Assembly: GCA_017625815.1 (NCBI GenBank)
Contig: JAGAKD010000002.1
Coordinates: 110,642-174,641, forward strand
Length of the DNA: 64,000 nucleotides
Direction of reading: 5' to 3'
Origin: Lachnospiraceae bacterium
GTDB taxonomy: Bacteria > Bacillota > Clostridia > Lachnospirales > Lachnospiraceae
This document shows, in pieces, positions 26,647 through 36,091 of the stretch. The stretch's first letter is position 1, and the number at the start of each line of letters is the position of its first letter. The notes under the pieces are model-generated. The model did not search any database. It was not told the origin of the DNA and saw nothing but the letters and a program-made list of their open reading frames with translations. Position numbers and translations under genes: made by a program.

Positions 26647-27366
26647 TTATCTTCGGTTATTTCCACGACGCCATACAAAAGCATTTGCAATATGATTTTT
26701 TGATAAAGCTTTTGTTTCTTTTCCTTGTGCGTTAGTTGTGGATTGTATAGGATTTATAGAATTTAATGGAGTTTTTAATCTATAGTTTTTAGTAACAAGA
26801 TTACCATCGATATCACGTAAAATATTAATAGTATCTGCGGTAGCAATTCCGACCTCAGTAATTATTGGGTCAAGCATTTCGCCACGTACAATTTCAACAG
26901 TAACCCCTACTGGAACTACATATTCGAGTAAATCGTAAAATAAAGCAATTTCAGCTAGTTTTTCAGGCACAATAATTCTCAAAACCGGTAGGTCTCTTTG
27001 TAGTGCCGGATCATATTGCATCATACAGACAACATCTCCAACAATTCCTTCCGTTTTTAAAATTACTTCTCCAATTAGTTGTATAGCTTTTACATTACCC
27101 TTATTTTTAAGTATTTCTGAAAAAACACTACAAATAGCTAATAATTGCTCACGACTATAATAATGTTTAGGTTTAAAACCAAGGGTAAGGGTCATAAGAG
27201 TTAGTAATTCTTGAGGACTTTGAGGATTAAAGGGAAGTCCTGACCTTATTATATCTGCATTTGTTTTAACAGAGTTTAAAACCACGTCATAGAGACGTCC
27301 AATAAATTGGAAGTCTCTAGAACGCTCATAATAAACTTCAGGAGTATATTTTTGTAATCTAATCAT
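26647..27366 (-). CDS. gpI-like baseplate protein (239 aa)
   Basis: The N-terminus (YTPEVYYERSRDFQFIGRLYDVVLN) and the following helical region are characteristic of tail protein I/gp7-like baseplate components, which start with P-x-x-Y-x-x-SRDFQ-x-x-x-x-YD. The position just after the J/gp6-like wedge protein fits the conserved gp25-J-I gene order of contractile tails. The role is baseplate wedge assembly and linkage to fibres. Confidence 0.7.
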   Translation of the reverse strand: MIRLQKYTPEVYYERSRDFQFIGRLYDVVLNSVKTNADIIRSGLPFNPQSPQELLTLMTLTLGFKPKHYYSREQLLAICSVFSEILKNKGNVKAIQLIGEVILKTEGIVGDVVCMMQYDPALQRDLPVLRIIVPEKLAEIALFYDLLEYVVPVGVTVEIVRGEMLDPIITEVGIATADTINILRDIDGNLVTKNYRLKTPLNSINPIQSTTNAQGKETKALSKNHIANAFVWRRGNNRR

Positions 27367-27387
27367 ATATCATTACTCCTTATTTTA

Positions 27388-30300
27388 TTACTTTAATTTA
27401 GATGCTTTAGCAATTACAATTCCCTTATCGAGATAATCAGCATCTATTTGTGAAATTACAAATTTGTTATTCATATTATTTGGTTCATACCAAAATTTAG
27501 GATCACTAAGTTTTTCCGCATCAGAAGAACCTAATAAAGAAGTATTTATATCTAAAGCTGTTGCAGATTGTAATGGACAGTTATAATAAAATTCATTATT
27601 AGGGTCCTTTGCTCTAATATCTCGTAAAAGCTTATAAGCAACTTTATTTACTTTGCGAGACTCTTCGTCAGATTGGTTATCAGAATATTGATAATCAATC
27701 ATATCAAGATTTAATCCTAGATCAGCTCTATCTTTTTTAACAGAATCAATATCGCTTAAGAATAGTGCGCCACCGGCGTCGATTTCTGGGAAAAATTCAA
27801 ACTTACCACTTTCCTTGAAAGTAAGAATATTTAAACCTGGTTTTAAGAAGTAAACGCCAGAGATCTTACGATAAGCACCAACGGTACTTGCAGAACCTTG
27901 AGTATCTTCTTCATCTTCATTATTTCTGGTTAAGTCAGCATAGCTTGGAATTTCCTTAATTCCAAATGCTAATGCAGTAGAAGTTGTATATCCCAAATCT
28001 TGTTGAGTCCACCAAGAAAGCTGATTAAAATAGTCGTCATAGAGTAAAGATCTATCATGGTTTTTATCTAAGAAGCTATCCAAAGTCTCTACAGGAAGAT
28101 TATTAAATATTCGAATATGCTTACAGTCTTCATCTAATAAAAATCTATCAGAAACTGTTACAGAACATTTAGTATTTTCGTCTTTACCAGTAAGAGTATA
28201 TTTACACACTTCAGTATTTAGCTTATTACTAAATACATCATAGTTTGTTAGTTCCATAGTTCCATCATTAGCCTTATATTCTAATACCTCACAAAAAGCA
28301 CTGGCAGTATATTCTCTAAAGAATTGAGAATTATCCGCTTCGCTTTGGTCTTTATAACCTAGTACATAAGTAGTACCTTTATAACACATAGTAAGTGTGT
28401 TGTTATTGTTACTATCTATATCAAAGCAACCCTCAGTAAGTGGTGAAGTTACCATCTGTGTTTTTTCTGTATCCTTATAAAGACTAATTGTTTTTATTTC
28501 GGGATTATAAGTATAATACCAAGTTTGGAACAAGCTAGACTCTTCTGCATCATTAAGTTTTCCATAGATACAAATTCTATCTTTAAAAATTGTTACTTGT
28601 TCAATTGTACTTCCATCTTCAGTCTGTACAGACGGTTTTGGACAGTATGTACCAATAATATCAAGATTATCAGCTGCAGAAGCTTCTGATGGGAATATAA
28701 ATTTAATTCCTCGGCAAATAGCGCTTAATAGTTTTTCAGGTGTTGCACCATTAGCTAATTTTACTGATGCAATGAGTGATAATTTTCCTGAATCATTTTT
28801 AGTGCTTTCAATATCTGCTGCAGAATAATTTATTATAAGACTATCTTTGGTATTGTCTAATTCGTAAGTATATTCATCTTCGAAAGACATGCCAGTTGTA
28901 GGATCGTTATATTTAAATATAATTCTTTCTTGGTCAATAAGCACTGAACCATATTTATTATCACTTGGTGTTTCAGCAGTTTCTAATAAATGATAACCTG
29001 CTGCAGTTTCAAGAGTCTTACCCTCACTAAATTTAAAGGTATAATCATTATAGTACAATTCACTCATTGTAGAAGAACTGTTCATTGTAATAATAGGTTT
29101 ATCTCTATAAGTATAGAATCTAAAGCCCATACCTTGACCATATGTATAAGTAGTTTCAGGTGCTAAATAATATAACATCATTATATTATAATGATTAGCT
29201 GGTACGTTAGCATTAGCTCTTACCCAAGAATAAAGATTACTATCATCCTCGCCTACACCCTTACTGATAAAATCTTCAGCAGAAACCAGTGTCCAAAGGG
29301 TATTAAAGTTATAAAGATTAAGGGCTTCTGTTACTTCTTCATTGCTAAATTTTTCAATAAAGCTTCGTTTAACAGAGCTTTCTGTTACTGTATAAATGTC
29401 ATCATCAGTAACCTCAGCAGATATAGCAGCTATAGGAGCATCTTCAAAAACTTTTAATTTAACTACAAGACTAGAATTAGCCTCTTCAGCTTCGTTTGCA
29501 TAAAGATTAACTTCGCCGCCAGGAGATGTTAATGCTACATTTGTCTTAATAGCCATAGGTATAATTGTACCAGTTTCATCTTTTTGAGGACTAATGATAG
29601 CTAAACTTTCATTACCTGCTTTAAGTTCTAAAGAATTTCCTTCATTTAATACTTGTGCCTCATCTGGACTTGTATTAAGCTCTAAAAAGCTTCTAGCTTC
29701 CCAGCCTAAACCAGAACCTTTATTTGGGGTGCTACTATTGTTGGTAGTTGTGGCAAAGGTAAACTTTGGAAGTGGTGTACCACCATTCTTCATATCTTCA
29801 CCGGCAAAAGCATAATAGCATGGGCTATTTGCATCAATTAGAGTCCAATCATTATCTAAATAATCTTTATTCTGTAAAGCTAATCCTCTTAGCGAATCGC
29901 CCTCAGTAAGTGTTATATATTGAAATTCTCTAAGAACTATATAATTATTATTATCTAAGCTTATCATTTTCCAAGGAACTGCTGAAATACCATTAAGCAT
30001 AATTTCCTCGAGATTTACTTGTGTAATATCTTTTCTAAATACAAATTTACGTGTGCCTTGACCTTCTATTCGAAGTTCTGTACCAGCACCATAATAAGCC
30101 ATATCAAGTTTATTTTTATCTGTATAGAAAATATATTCACCGTCTTGTAGGGTATAAGAGCTTTTAGCACCTGCGGCTTTTGCCGAAAGTGTCTGAGTTT
30201 CATTAAGCATCCAATACATATAAGAAGGTTCACTTAAAGTTACTTCTATAAAATCTCTTATATCTATTTGTTCATTTGGACCAATACTATACATACCCTC

Positions 30301-33300
30301 AATATCTTGGCCATCTTCAAAAGCTGAAAAGTCAAAGCCTGTTGTTTTTGCCCAGCTGTGATAGCCTGCTGAACTATGATATGTATTTGAATCATAAAGG
30401 GTAAGTGCTGCATTTGGTTTTATAATCGTACCAGGTCCATGATGGATATTTAAAGGTTCTACTGCAGCTGTTGTCGCTTGATCTGATGTAGCAGAAGTAC
30501 TTGCTGGAGTATAGTTTATAAATAAATGCTCTCCAGATTTTAGTTGATATTCTTCAAGTGGCTTAATACCAGCTAATTTAGCATCAGTACCTACAGATGT
30601 TTTTGTATAACCTTTTTCAAATTCATTAGCACTAGTCTCAACTTGTTTCCAACCATCTGCAGTAAGTTCAACATGAAGTCCACCAGACTTATAACCATCC
30701 GTATTATCAGGAGTTATAGAACCCTCAGTCTCTGCAATAACCAATCCACGAGGCGCTGGCCAATAGTAAGCATTCCAAGCGCTTACTTGAGACACATCTG
30801 CTTGTGTTGCAGGCATAAATTTTTGACGAGAATTATCTACATATTGACCTGGATTACGTTCATAGTTGGCACCAATATTTCTAAAGATATAGGTACTTCC
30901 ATCAATAAGCTTATATGGCAAGTTTCTAAGCATAAGCTCTTGTCCAGCGTCTTCAGTATCTTCTTCGGTGTCTTTTTCAGTATCAGTTTTACTAATAATA
31001 TCTGTCTTAGTGCCAAATAAGCTAGCCCAATCCGCAAGAGCATTTAGAACAGCTCCAGTATTTTTAAGCTCTACTACACAATATTCTGCTACACCTGTGG
31101 AATCAACATTGCCGCATAAATCTCCTTCATTTAGATCTTCTTTACTATAAACTAATTTTTTACCACCATTAGTTACAAGATATAAACAGCATTTTTTTGC
31201 TGCATCTTGATACTTAGTAAGTTGTGAGTTTGCTTCTTGATATATTGGGTCAAGAGCAGCTTTAGCAGTCACTGCAGTAGCATATTCTGTATTGTCTTCA
31301 GTATCACCTTTTTTAATTATCTCAGCTAGATCTCCAAGTGCAGTTTCTGCCTCTTTAACAGTTTTCGGTTCTGTTATACTAGATGGAAAATCTATTTCTG
31401 AGGCATCAATCATGCCTATTCCTTTAACCCTACCTATTTCAGCAAAGTCATTAGATTGACCAAAAACAGGTGGATTATTATAGAAGTTCTTTTGTTCTAA
31501 GAATCTAAAAAAGCTTATACCAAAAAGAGTAAAAGTTTTATTCTCATCATCTTTATAAAAGGTATCAGTTTCAGACTTCCAAGTCCAATCTGGCAGTTTA
31601 CCTTCGGTTCTATTATCTATAGATTTTAACCAAAGTTGGTCAATACTTAAAAATCTTGCGGCTTCAGCCGGCTCTGCATTTTTTTGATTTAAAATTAAGT
31701 GATAATTTACATATGCAGAATAAGGTGTTAAAGTCTTTAAACTTGGAGCTCTAAATTTAACAACTTCATTTGCTTTAAGTGTAATTGGATTACCAGTTAT
31801 TTGCGGCATTAAATCTTTTTTACACTCTGTTACAATTTTAGTTAAAATTTTAGATTCAGTCTCTGGATAGATTGGACTATAATTATTAGTAGGATATAGT
31901 GCTTCACCTAATTCAACTTTGAAAGAAGTATCATAGTTAAATAATTCGACACGACCAGCTAAAACATTTCTTAAAGCTAACTTGTTATATAAATCCATAC
32001 CAAGATTATTTCCGCCCACAGAAGCAATATCATACTCATAACCATTTGCTGTTGCAAACTTAGTGTATAAAATTGGCTCATCTAGTGCAACGCTCTTAAT
32101 TTTTGGGTCTGCGCCTTCAATGCAGGCTAAAATTGAGTCATAAGGAATCTCTTCACCAAAGTCTAATTCTCTCATATTAAAAGTACTGAACAACGCTTTT
32201 TTAACGTTTGCTAAAATAAGTTCTTCTTCAGCGGAATTAACCTTATTGACGGTAGAAATACGTGCATTTAATTTAAGATAGTTCTTAATACAAGTAATTT
32301 CATCACCAACAGGATTAGTATAATTATGAGCAATACTCTTAATATCTGCTAATTGAGCTTGAATTAATGGCATCTGAGCACTTGAATACTTAAAAGATGA
32401 TTTATAGTCGTCATCTGTATCTAGCTTTTGATAAGTTTTAAAAGGATATACTACCAAGTCAAAGTGGTCAATAGGCTGTTCGCTGATGTCAGACCTTGAT
32501 ACAGTGTTATCTTTTTCTTTGTTAGCTTTTTCAATATATACGATACCGTAATCGCTAAAACTACAAAGAACATGTGCTCTATTTATATCATCTCTAATGT
32601 CAGAAACTACTACATTAGAAACTAATTCAATATTTTGGTCATCCACTAATTGGTAGATTTTATTCATATAGTCACGACAAGTAACTAAAGTATCAAAAGT
32701 TCCAATAGTTTTCTTAAAGCCATTATATGCTTGATTAATGCTTTCTGGATTTTTACCATTGTAAGAAGCTCTTGGGTTTGTGACAATAAACTTTTCATTA
32801 TCAGAATAGTCTGCCCAAGCACCTATTGTAGGTTTTTCAAGAACAGAAAGTGTTCTTGCCGAGATATTACCGGCAGCGCCACTAGTTCTAATATAGTATA
32901 TTTCAAGGCCGTCTTCAATTAATAAACCAACATCATCTGGAAATTGTAGATAAGGACGATTTTCAACTGAATCAAAACCAAAAGAATATGCTTTTGTATC
33001 ATTTGGAGTTATATTTAAGTTATTTACCTTTTTCCAAAGTGTAGTTTGTACTCCGTCAACAGTACCATAAACAAAGATACCATTTTCTGCAATTTGAATT
33101 TCAGGAAGGTAATATCTATTATTTGCATCAAGATTAGCTAGAGTAATAATATGAGAAGTACCAGTTTCACAAAGAATACGTTGACCTTCAATACAAGGAA
33201 TTGTAATATAAGTTTCTTCATTAGTTAATCTTGCTTCTTTAGTAGTAGAATAATAAATTGATTTATCTTCATTATGCAAAATAGTAAATGCAGGAATAAC

Positions 33301-33708
33301 TAAACCAATACCTTTTTCTGGGTCTGTTCCATCTGGCAAACGTTCAGTATTTCCTTCATCATTATTTGCAACATTACCCACATATCTAATAGTAACATCA
33401 GTGGTAGCTGACTCATAGTATCCTATGTGGTAGCCGAGCATTTCACATAGGCGTCTCATACTTTCAGACTGAGCAGCAGTTGGCATAAAAGCTTCAAGAA
33501 TATTCTTATCAATATTATAATTTAATTTATCTGCTATTGCAGTTAAAACCTTAAGTAATATAATACCTGGGTCACTCTCATTTGTGCTAGAAGGATCCCA
33601 ACGCTCTGAGAGTTTACCTGCAATTTCAATAAGCTCTGACCAAACTTGATAATAATCTTTATTTGTAGGCGATAAATTTAGAGTATTCAAATCTTTGTTT
33701 GTAATCAT
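27388..33708 (-). CDS. Giant baseplate wedge protein, J/gp6-like (2106 aa)
   Basis: The N-terminal 110 residues (SSTNESDPGIILLKVLTAIADKLNYNIDKNILEAFMP..., in part, then AQSESMRRLCEMLGY) match baseplate J/gp6-like wedge proteins, whose DPG-x-x-LLxLxA segment and helical start are well known. Most family members are 350-700 residues; this one is about three times that. Residues 650-2000 contain long Asp/Thr/Tyr-rich insertions with repeated LxxGExLxL-type units, suggesting extra surface domains. It would form the outer baseplate ring and probably sugar-binding arms. It follows the gp25-like gene by 14 nt. Confidence 0.8.
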   Translation of the reverse strand: MITNKDLNTLNLSPTNKDYYQVWSELIEIAGKLSERWDPSSTNESDPGIILLKVLTAIADKLNYNIDKNILEAFMPTAAQSESMRRLCEMLGYHIGYYESATTDVTIRYVGNVANNDEGNTERLPDGTDPEKGIGLVIPAFTILHNEDKSIYYSTTKEARLTNEETYITIPCIEGQRILCETGTSHIITLANLDANNRYYLPEIQIAENGIFVYGTVDGVQTTLWKKVNNLNITPNDTKAYSFGFDSVENRPYLQFPDDVGLLIEDGLEIYYIRTSGAAGNISARTLSVLEKPTIGAWADYSDNEKFIVTNPRASYNGKNPESINQAYNGFKKTIGTFDTLVTCRDYMNKIYQLVDDQNIELVSNVVVSDIRDDINRAHVLCSFSDYGIVYIEKANKEKDNTVSRSDISEQPIDHFDLVVYPFKTYQKLDTDDDYKSSFKYSSAQMPLIQAQLADIKSIAHNYTNPVGDEITCIKNYLKLNARISTVNKVNSAEEELILANVKKALFSTFNMRELDFGEEIPYDSILACIEGADPKIKSVALDEPILYTKFATANGYEYDIASVGGNNLGMDLYNKLALRNVLAGRVELFNYDTSFKVELGEALYPTNNYSPIYPETESKILTKIVTECKKDLMPQITGNPITLKANEVVKFRAPSLKTLTPYSAYVNYHLILNQKNAEPAEAARFLSIDQLWLKSIDNRTEGKLPDWTWKSETDTFYKDDENKTFTLFGISFFRFLEQKNFYNNPPVFGQSNDFAEIGRVKGIGMIDASEIDFPSSITEPKTVKEAETALGDLAEIIKKGDTEDNTEYATAVTAKAALDPIYQEANSQLTKYQDAAKKCCLYLVTNGGKKLVYSKEDLNEGDLCGNVDSTGVAEYCVVELKNTGAVLNALADWASLFGTKTDIISKTDTEKDTEEDTEDAGQELMLRNLPYKLIDGSTYIFRNIGANYERNPGQYVDNSRQKFMPATQADVSQVSAWNAYYWPAPRGLVIAETEGSITPDNTDGYKSGGLHVELTADGWKQVETSANEFEKGYTKTSVGTDAKLAGIKPLEEYQLKSGEHLFINYTPASTSATSDQATTAAVEPLNIHHGPGTIIKPNAALTLYDSNTYHSSAGYHSWAKTTGFDFSAFEDGQDIEGMYSIGPNEQIDIRDFIEVTLSEPSYMYWMLNETQTLSAKAAGAKSSYTLQDGEYIFYTDKNKLDMAYYGAGTELRIEGQGTRKFVFRKDITQVNLEEIMLNGISAVPWKMISLDNNNYIVLREFQYITLTEGDSLRGLALQNKDYLDNDWTLIDANSPCYYAFAGEDMKNGGTPLPKFTFATTTNNSSTPNKGSGLGWEARSFLELNTSPDEAQVLNEGNSLELKAGNESLAIISPQKDETGTIIPMAIKTNVALTSPGGEVNLYANEAEEANSSLVVKLKVFEDAPIAAISAEVTDDDIYTVTESSVKRSFIEKFSNEEVTEALNLYNFNTLWTLVSAEDFISKGVGEDDSNLYSWVRANANVPANHYNIMMLYYLAPETTYTYGQGMGFRFYTYRDKPIITMNSSSTMSELYYNDYTFKFSEGKTLETAAGYHLLETAETPSDNKYGSVLIDQERIIFKYNDPTTGMSFEDEYTYELDNTKDSLIINYSAADIESTKNDSGKLSLIASVKLANGATPEKLLSAICRGIKFIFPSEASAADNLDIIGTYCPKPSVQTEDGSTIEQVTIFKDRICIYGKLNDAEESSLFQTWYYTYNPEIKTISLYKDTEKTQMVTSPLTEGCFDIDSNNNNTLTMCYKGTTYVLGYKDQSEADNSQFFREYTASAFCEVLEYKANDGTMELTNYDVFSNKLNTEVCKYTLTGKDENTKCSVTVSDRFLLDEDCKHIRIFNNLPVETLDSFLDKNHDRSLLYDDYFNQLSWWTQQDLGYTTSTALAFGIKEIPSYADLTRNNEDEEDTQGSASTVGAYRKISGVYFLKPGLNILTFKESGKFEFFPEIDAGGALFLSDIDSVKKDRADLGLNLDMIDYQYSDNQSDEESRKVNKVAYKLLRDIRAKDPNNEFYYNCPLQSATALDINTSLLGSSDAEKLSDPKFWYEPNNMNNKFVISQIDADYLDKGIVIAKASKLK

Positions 33709-33722
33709 ATATTATTATCTCC

Positions 33723-34109
33723 TTATATACTTGAATTTTTGAGTAGATTTAAACTGTAGGTATAAACTTTATAGTCTATTTGACTAACTCCGGTAAATCT
33801 ACAGATAAGCTTTCCACGAACAGCGTCTTGAATAATTTCAATATCACGACGATCTACCTTAATTTGTGGTAAAAAATTTACAATTTGATTATAAATTAAA
33901 TCTATAACTATATCTTTCAGAACATAATCATTTTGCTCAAATAAATATTGTTCTAAAGCATTCCCAAAATATGGGTCTCCTAATAATGAACCTCTGCATG
34001 CTTCCAATAGTAAGAAGCTATTTTGTCTAGTAGAAGCATCATACTCGGTAGAAGTTGTAACATTAGTAGTATTAATATTGAACATTTGTGGAAATTTTAA
34101 AGAACGCAC
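33723..34109 (-). CDS. gp25-like baseplate wedge protein (128 aa)
   Basis: Residues 26-60 (ASTRQNSFLLLEACRGSLLGDPYFGNALEQYLFEQ, in pieces) fit the gpW/gp25 family pattern of QN-x-x-x-LLL-x-x-x-G-x-x-x-x-DP-x-FG-x-x-L-x-x-x-LFE. The C-terminal part (FTGVSQIDYKVYTYSL) gives the expected beta strands. The start is a GTG codon with AAGGAG upstream. In contractile tails this protein nucleates sheath assembly on the baseplate. Two promoters, one of each motif class, lie within 80 nt upstream. Confidence 0.75.
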   Translation of the reverse strand: MRSLKFPQMFNINTTNVTTSTEYDASTRQNSFLLLEACRGSLLGDPYFGNALEQYLFEQNDYVLKDIVIDLIYNQIVNFLPQIKVDRRDIEIIQDAVRGKLICRFTGVSQIDYKVYTYSLNLLKNSSI

Positions 34110-34130
34110 CGTAACTTCTCCTTTAAATCT

Positions 34131-34147
34131 AATATATAATACAATTT
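34131..34147 (-). promoter_or_regulatory. Early/middle-type promoter motif before the gp25-like gene
   Basis: AAATTGTATTATATATTA on the minus strand, 22 nt upstream of the start codon. It is a weaker match to TTTATTGTATWATATA and lies between the late motif 34172-34187 and the gene. Confidence 0.35.
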
Positions 34148-34171
34148 TTTAATATTAAATATTTTTTTTAT

Positions 34172-34187
34172 CATCGTATAATTTAGC
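34172..34187 (-). promoter_or_regulatory. Putative late promoter (GCTAAATTATACGATG)
   Basis: Exact consensus copy, 62 nt upstream of the gp25-like gene and just after terminator 34222-34245. It would transcribe the gp25-J-I-fibre baseplate operon. Confidence 0.65.
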
Positions 34188-34221
34188 GCATTATTTTGAA
34201 AATAGATTTAATAAATTTAAA

Positions 34222-34245
34222 AAGAGCTCAAATATTTGAGCTCTT
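34222..34245 (-). terminator. Rho-independent terminator
   Basis: Near-perfect palindrome AAGAGCTCAAATATTTGAGCTCTT followed by AT-rich sequence. It directly follows, and slightly overlaps the stop of, the spike gene. Confidence 0.75.
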
Positions 34246-36058
34246 ATCTTTTATAATTATATACAATTACTGGGTGAGCATCTGTAGCACTGCCTAACAC
34301 ATAACCAGAGCTACCGTCAACCATATAAGCATCTAACCCTTCTGGTAAATCTGCAATATCACTTAAATCGCGATTATACCAAGTTCTGAAAAACGCAACA
34401 ATATCAGATTCTGCAATAAGCTTTTTGACTTCTTCTTTAGTCTTGGAATAAACCAATTCTAGTGTAAATTGATTTATATAAACCATAAAATCATCAGTGC
34501 CACTATAGTTATAAAAGCAGCTTTTGGGATAATTACCTGAGTAATCTGAGGTCAATACTAATTTACTATTTACAAATAAAGTTTTGGTATGACCACTTTT
34601 CTGATTGTTATTATTATAGTGATTGCCTAGGGACTTTAGCTTAAAGGTTACACAGTCAACAGTTTTTGGCAAATATAGTGTGTCAAGACTTGTATTTTGA
34701 ATAGCTGAGGTACCAAATTCTGAAATTAAGGAATTTTCCATATTTAGAACAGAATTAAGTTTAACAGTGCCATTAAAAACATTTTCACTAATTTTAGTAA
34801 TTGAATTTGGTATATAAACCTCTTTTAAAGCGCTTGCTTGACTAAATAAATAATTATTTAAAACATTATTGTTGTAATGGTCATTTAGATATATGTATTC
34901 TAAAGTATTACTATTGCAGAATAAGCCATTACCTAAATGAGCACTAAACTTACAATATTGTCCATTTGGGGTGCATAAATTTATATCTCTTAAATTTAAT
35001 ACTGCAATAGAATCTACTGGATTACTACTATTACTAACAGTTTTTAATAATGTACCATCAGGTAAACTAATAGAAGTAATCTCTGTGCTATTATTTTTTA
35101 AAACATCTTTACCAGTGCTATCTTTAAATAGCAGCTTATTAGTAGCAATACTCATTAGTTTTTGATGCTTACGATATGTACTATTCTGATTCACGTCAGG
35201 GTCTTGTTCCCAATAATAGCATAAAGGCTCATCAGTTTCAGGATTACGTAATGGACAATTGCGTGCTTGAGTATCACTTACCATTACACTAACATATGTA
35301 GGTATTTCAGTATAATTTGGTTGACAACGTTGAGCTAAAACTGCACCATTAAGTATAGTTTTAACTTTCCAAATGCCAGGTAGAGCAGTAAAATTTTTAT
35401 TTAATTGGGAATTTGAAAACTCAGCTATATTAGTTGCTAAACTCGCTACTGGATATATTTTAATATCTGACCAAAGAGTATATTTAATTCCCGCATCATT
35501 TTGTACAAACAGTACACGTCCCAGAGGATACTCTTGATTTAGATCCTCATAAGATTGTGACATAGTAATTGTACTAAATAAAGCTGCCTCCAATAGACTG
35601 TGGTCATATCCTTCTGTAGTTCCAGTATTGGGTGGGGTAGTTGGTGTACCGCTAGAATTTAAGCTAGCATTACTTTCTAAAAAATTAGTGACCTCTTTTA
35701 GTTTATTGATGATTTTAGGAATGCTATTATAGGAAACTTCAGCATCACTAAAAATAGTATCACGTGGCAGCTTAGCAGTAGTAGTGATATCAAGAGTCTT
35801 TCCTATAAGAGCGGTTTCAGGCTTTACTTGAGCAGTCATAAAACCGAGTACCACCGGTGCGTGTTTTTCACCACGAATAAAAGCCACCCATACCTTATCA
35901 CCTTTTTTATACCCTTTACATGAACCGGGTGGCTCCGAAAAGCAGGCAGAACAGATTACTGGACTTGGGTCATCATTTATGCCTTTTAAATCTGGTATAT
36001 TTACTGTACATGCATAATTTATATAGTCTATACTTACTATTTCCGCCGGATATATCAT
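34244..36058 (-). CDS. Tail spike/hub protein: OB-fold domain plus BspA-type repeats (604 aa)
   Basis: Residues 1-95 (IYPAEIVSIDYINYACTV...DDPSPVICSACFSEPPGSCKGYKKGDKVWVAFIRGEKHAPVVLGFM, in parts) form the OB-fold of gpV/gp5-type central spikes, with the usual K-x-GDKV-x-V-x-F-x-x-G-x-x-x-x-P-V-V-x-G ending. Residues about 330-480 contain irregular LRR_5/BspA repeats (LKEVYIPNSITKISENVFNG, SLDTLYLPKTVD). Normal spikes end in a beta-helix needle or lysozyme domain. Fusion to LRRs is unusual and suggests a surface-binding function. No lysozyme catalytic pattern is apparent. Confidence 0.75.
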   Translation of the reverse strand: MIYPAEIVSIDYINYACTVNIPDLKGINDDPSPVICSACFSEPPGSCKGYKKGDKVWVAFIRGEKHAPVVLGFMTAQVKPETALIGKTLDITTTAKLPRDTIFSDAEVSYNSIPKIINKLKEVTNFLESNASLNSSGTPTTPPNTGTTEGYDHSLLEAALFSTITMSQSYEDLNQEYPLGRVLFVQNDAGIKYTLWSDIKIYPVASLATNIAEFSNSQLNKNFTALPGIWKVKTILNGAVLAQRCQPNYTEIPTYVSVMVSDTQARNCPLRNPETDEPLCYYWEQDPDVNQNSTYRKHQKLMSIATNKLLFKDSTGKDVLKNNSTEITSISLPDGTLLKTVSNSSNPVDSIAVLNLRDINLCTPNGQYCKFSAHLGNGLFCNSNTLEYIYLNDHYNNNVLNNYLFSQASALKEVYIPNSITKISENVFNGTVKLNSVLNMENSLISEFGTSAIQNTSLDTLYLPKTVDCVTFKLKSLGNHYNNNNQKSGHTKTLFVNSKLVLTSDYSGNYPKSCFYNYSGTDDFMVYINQFTLELVYSKTKEEVKKLIAESDIVAFFRTWYNRDLSDIADLPEGLDAYMVDGSSGYVLGSATDAHPVIVYNYKR

Positions 36059-36091
36059 GCTTGCTTTGTCCTTTCAATTAATTATATTATT

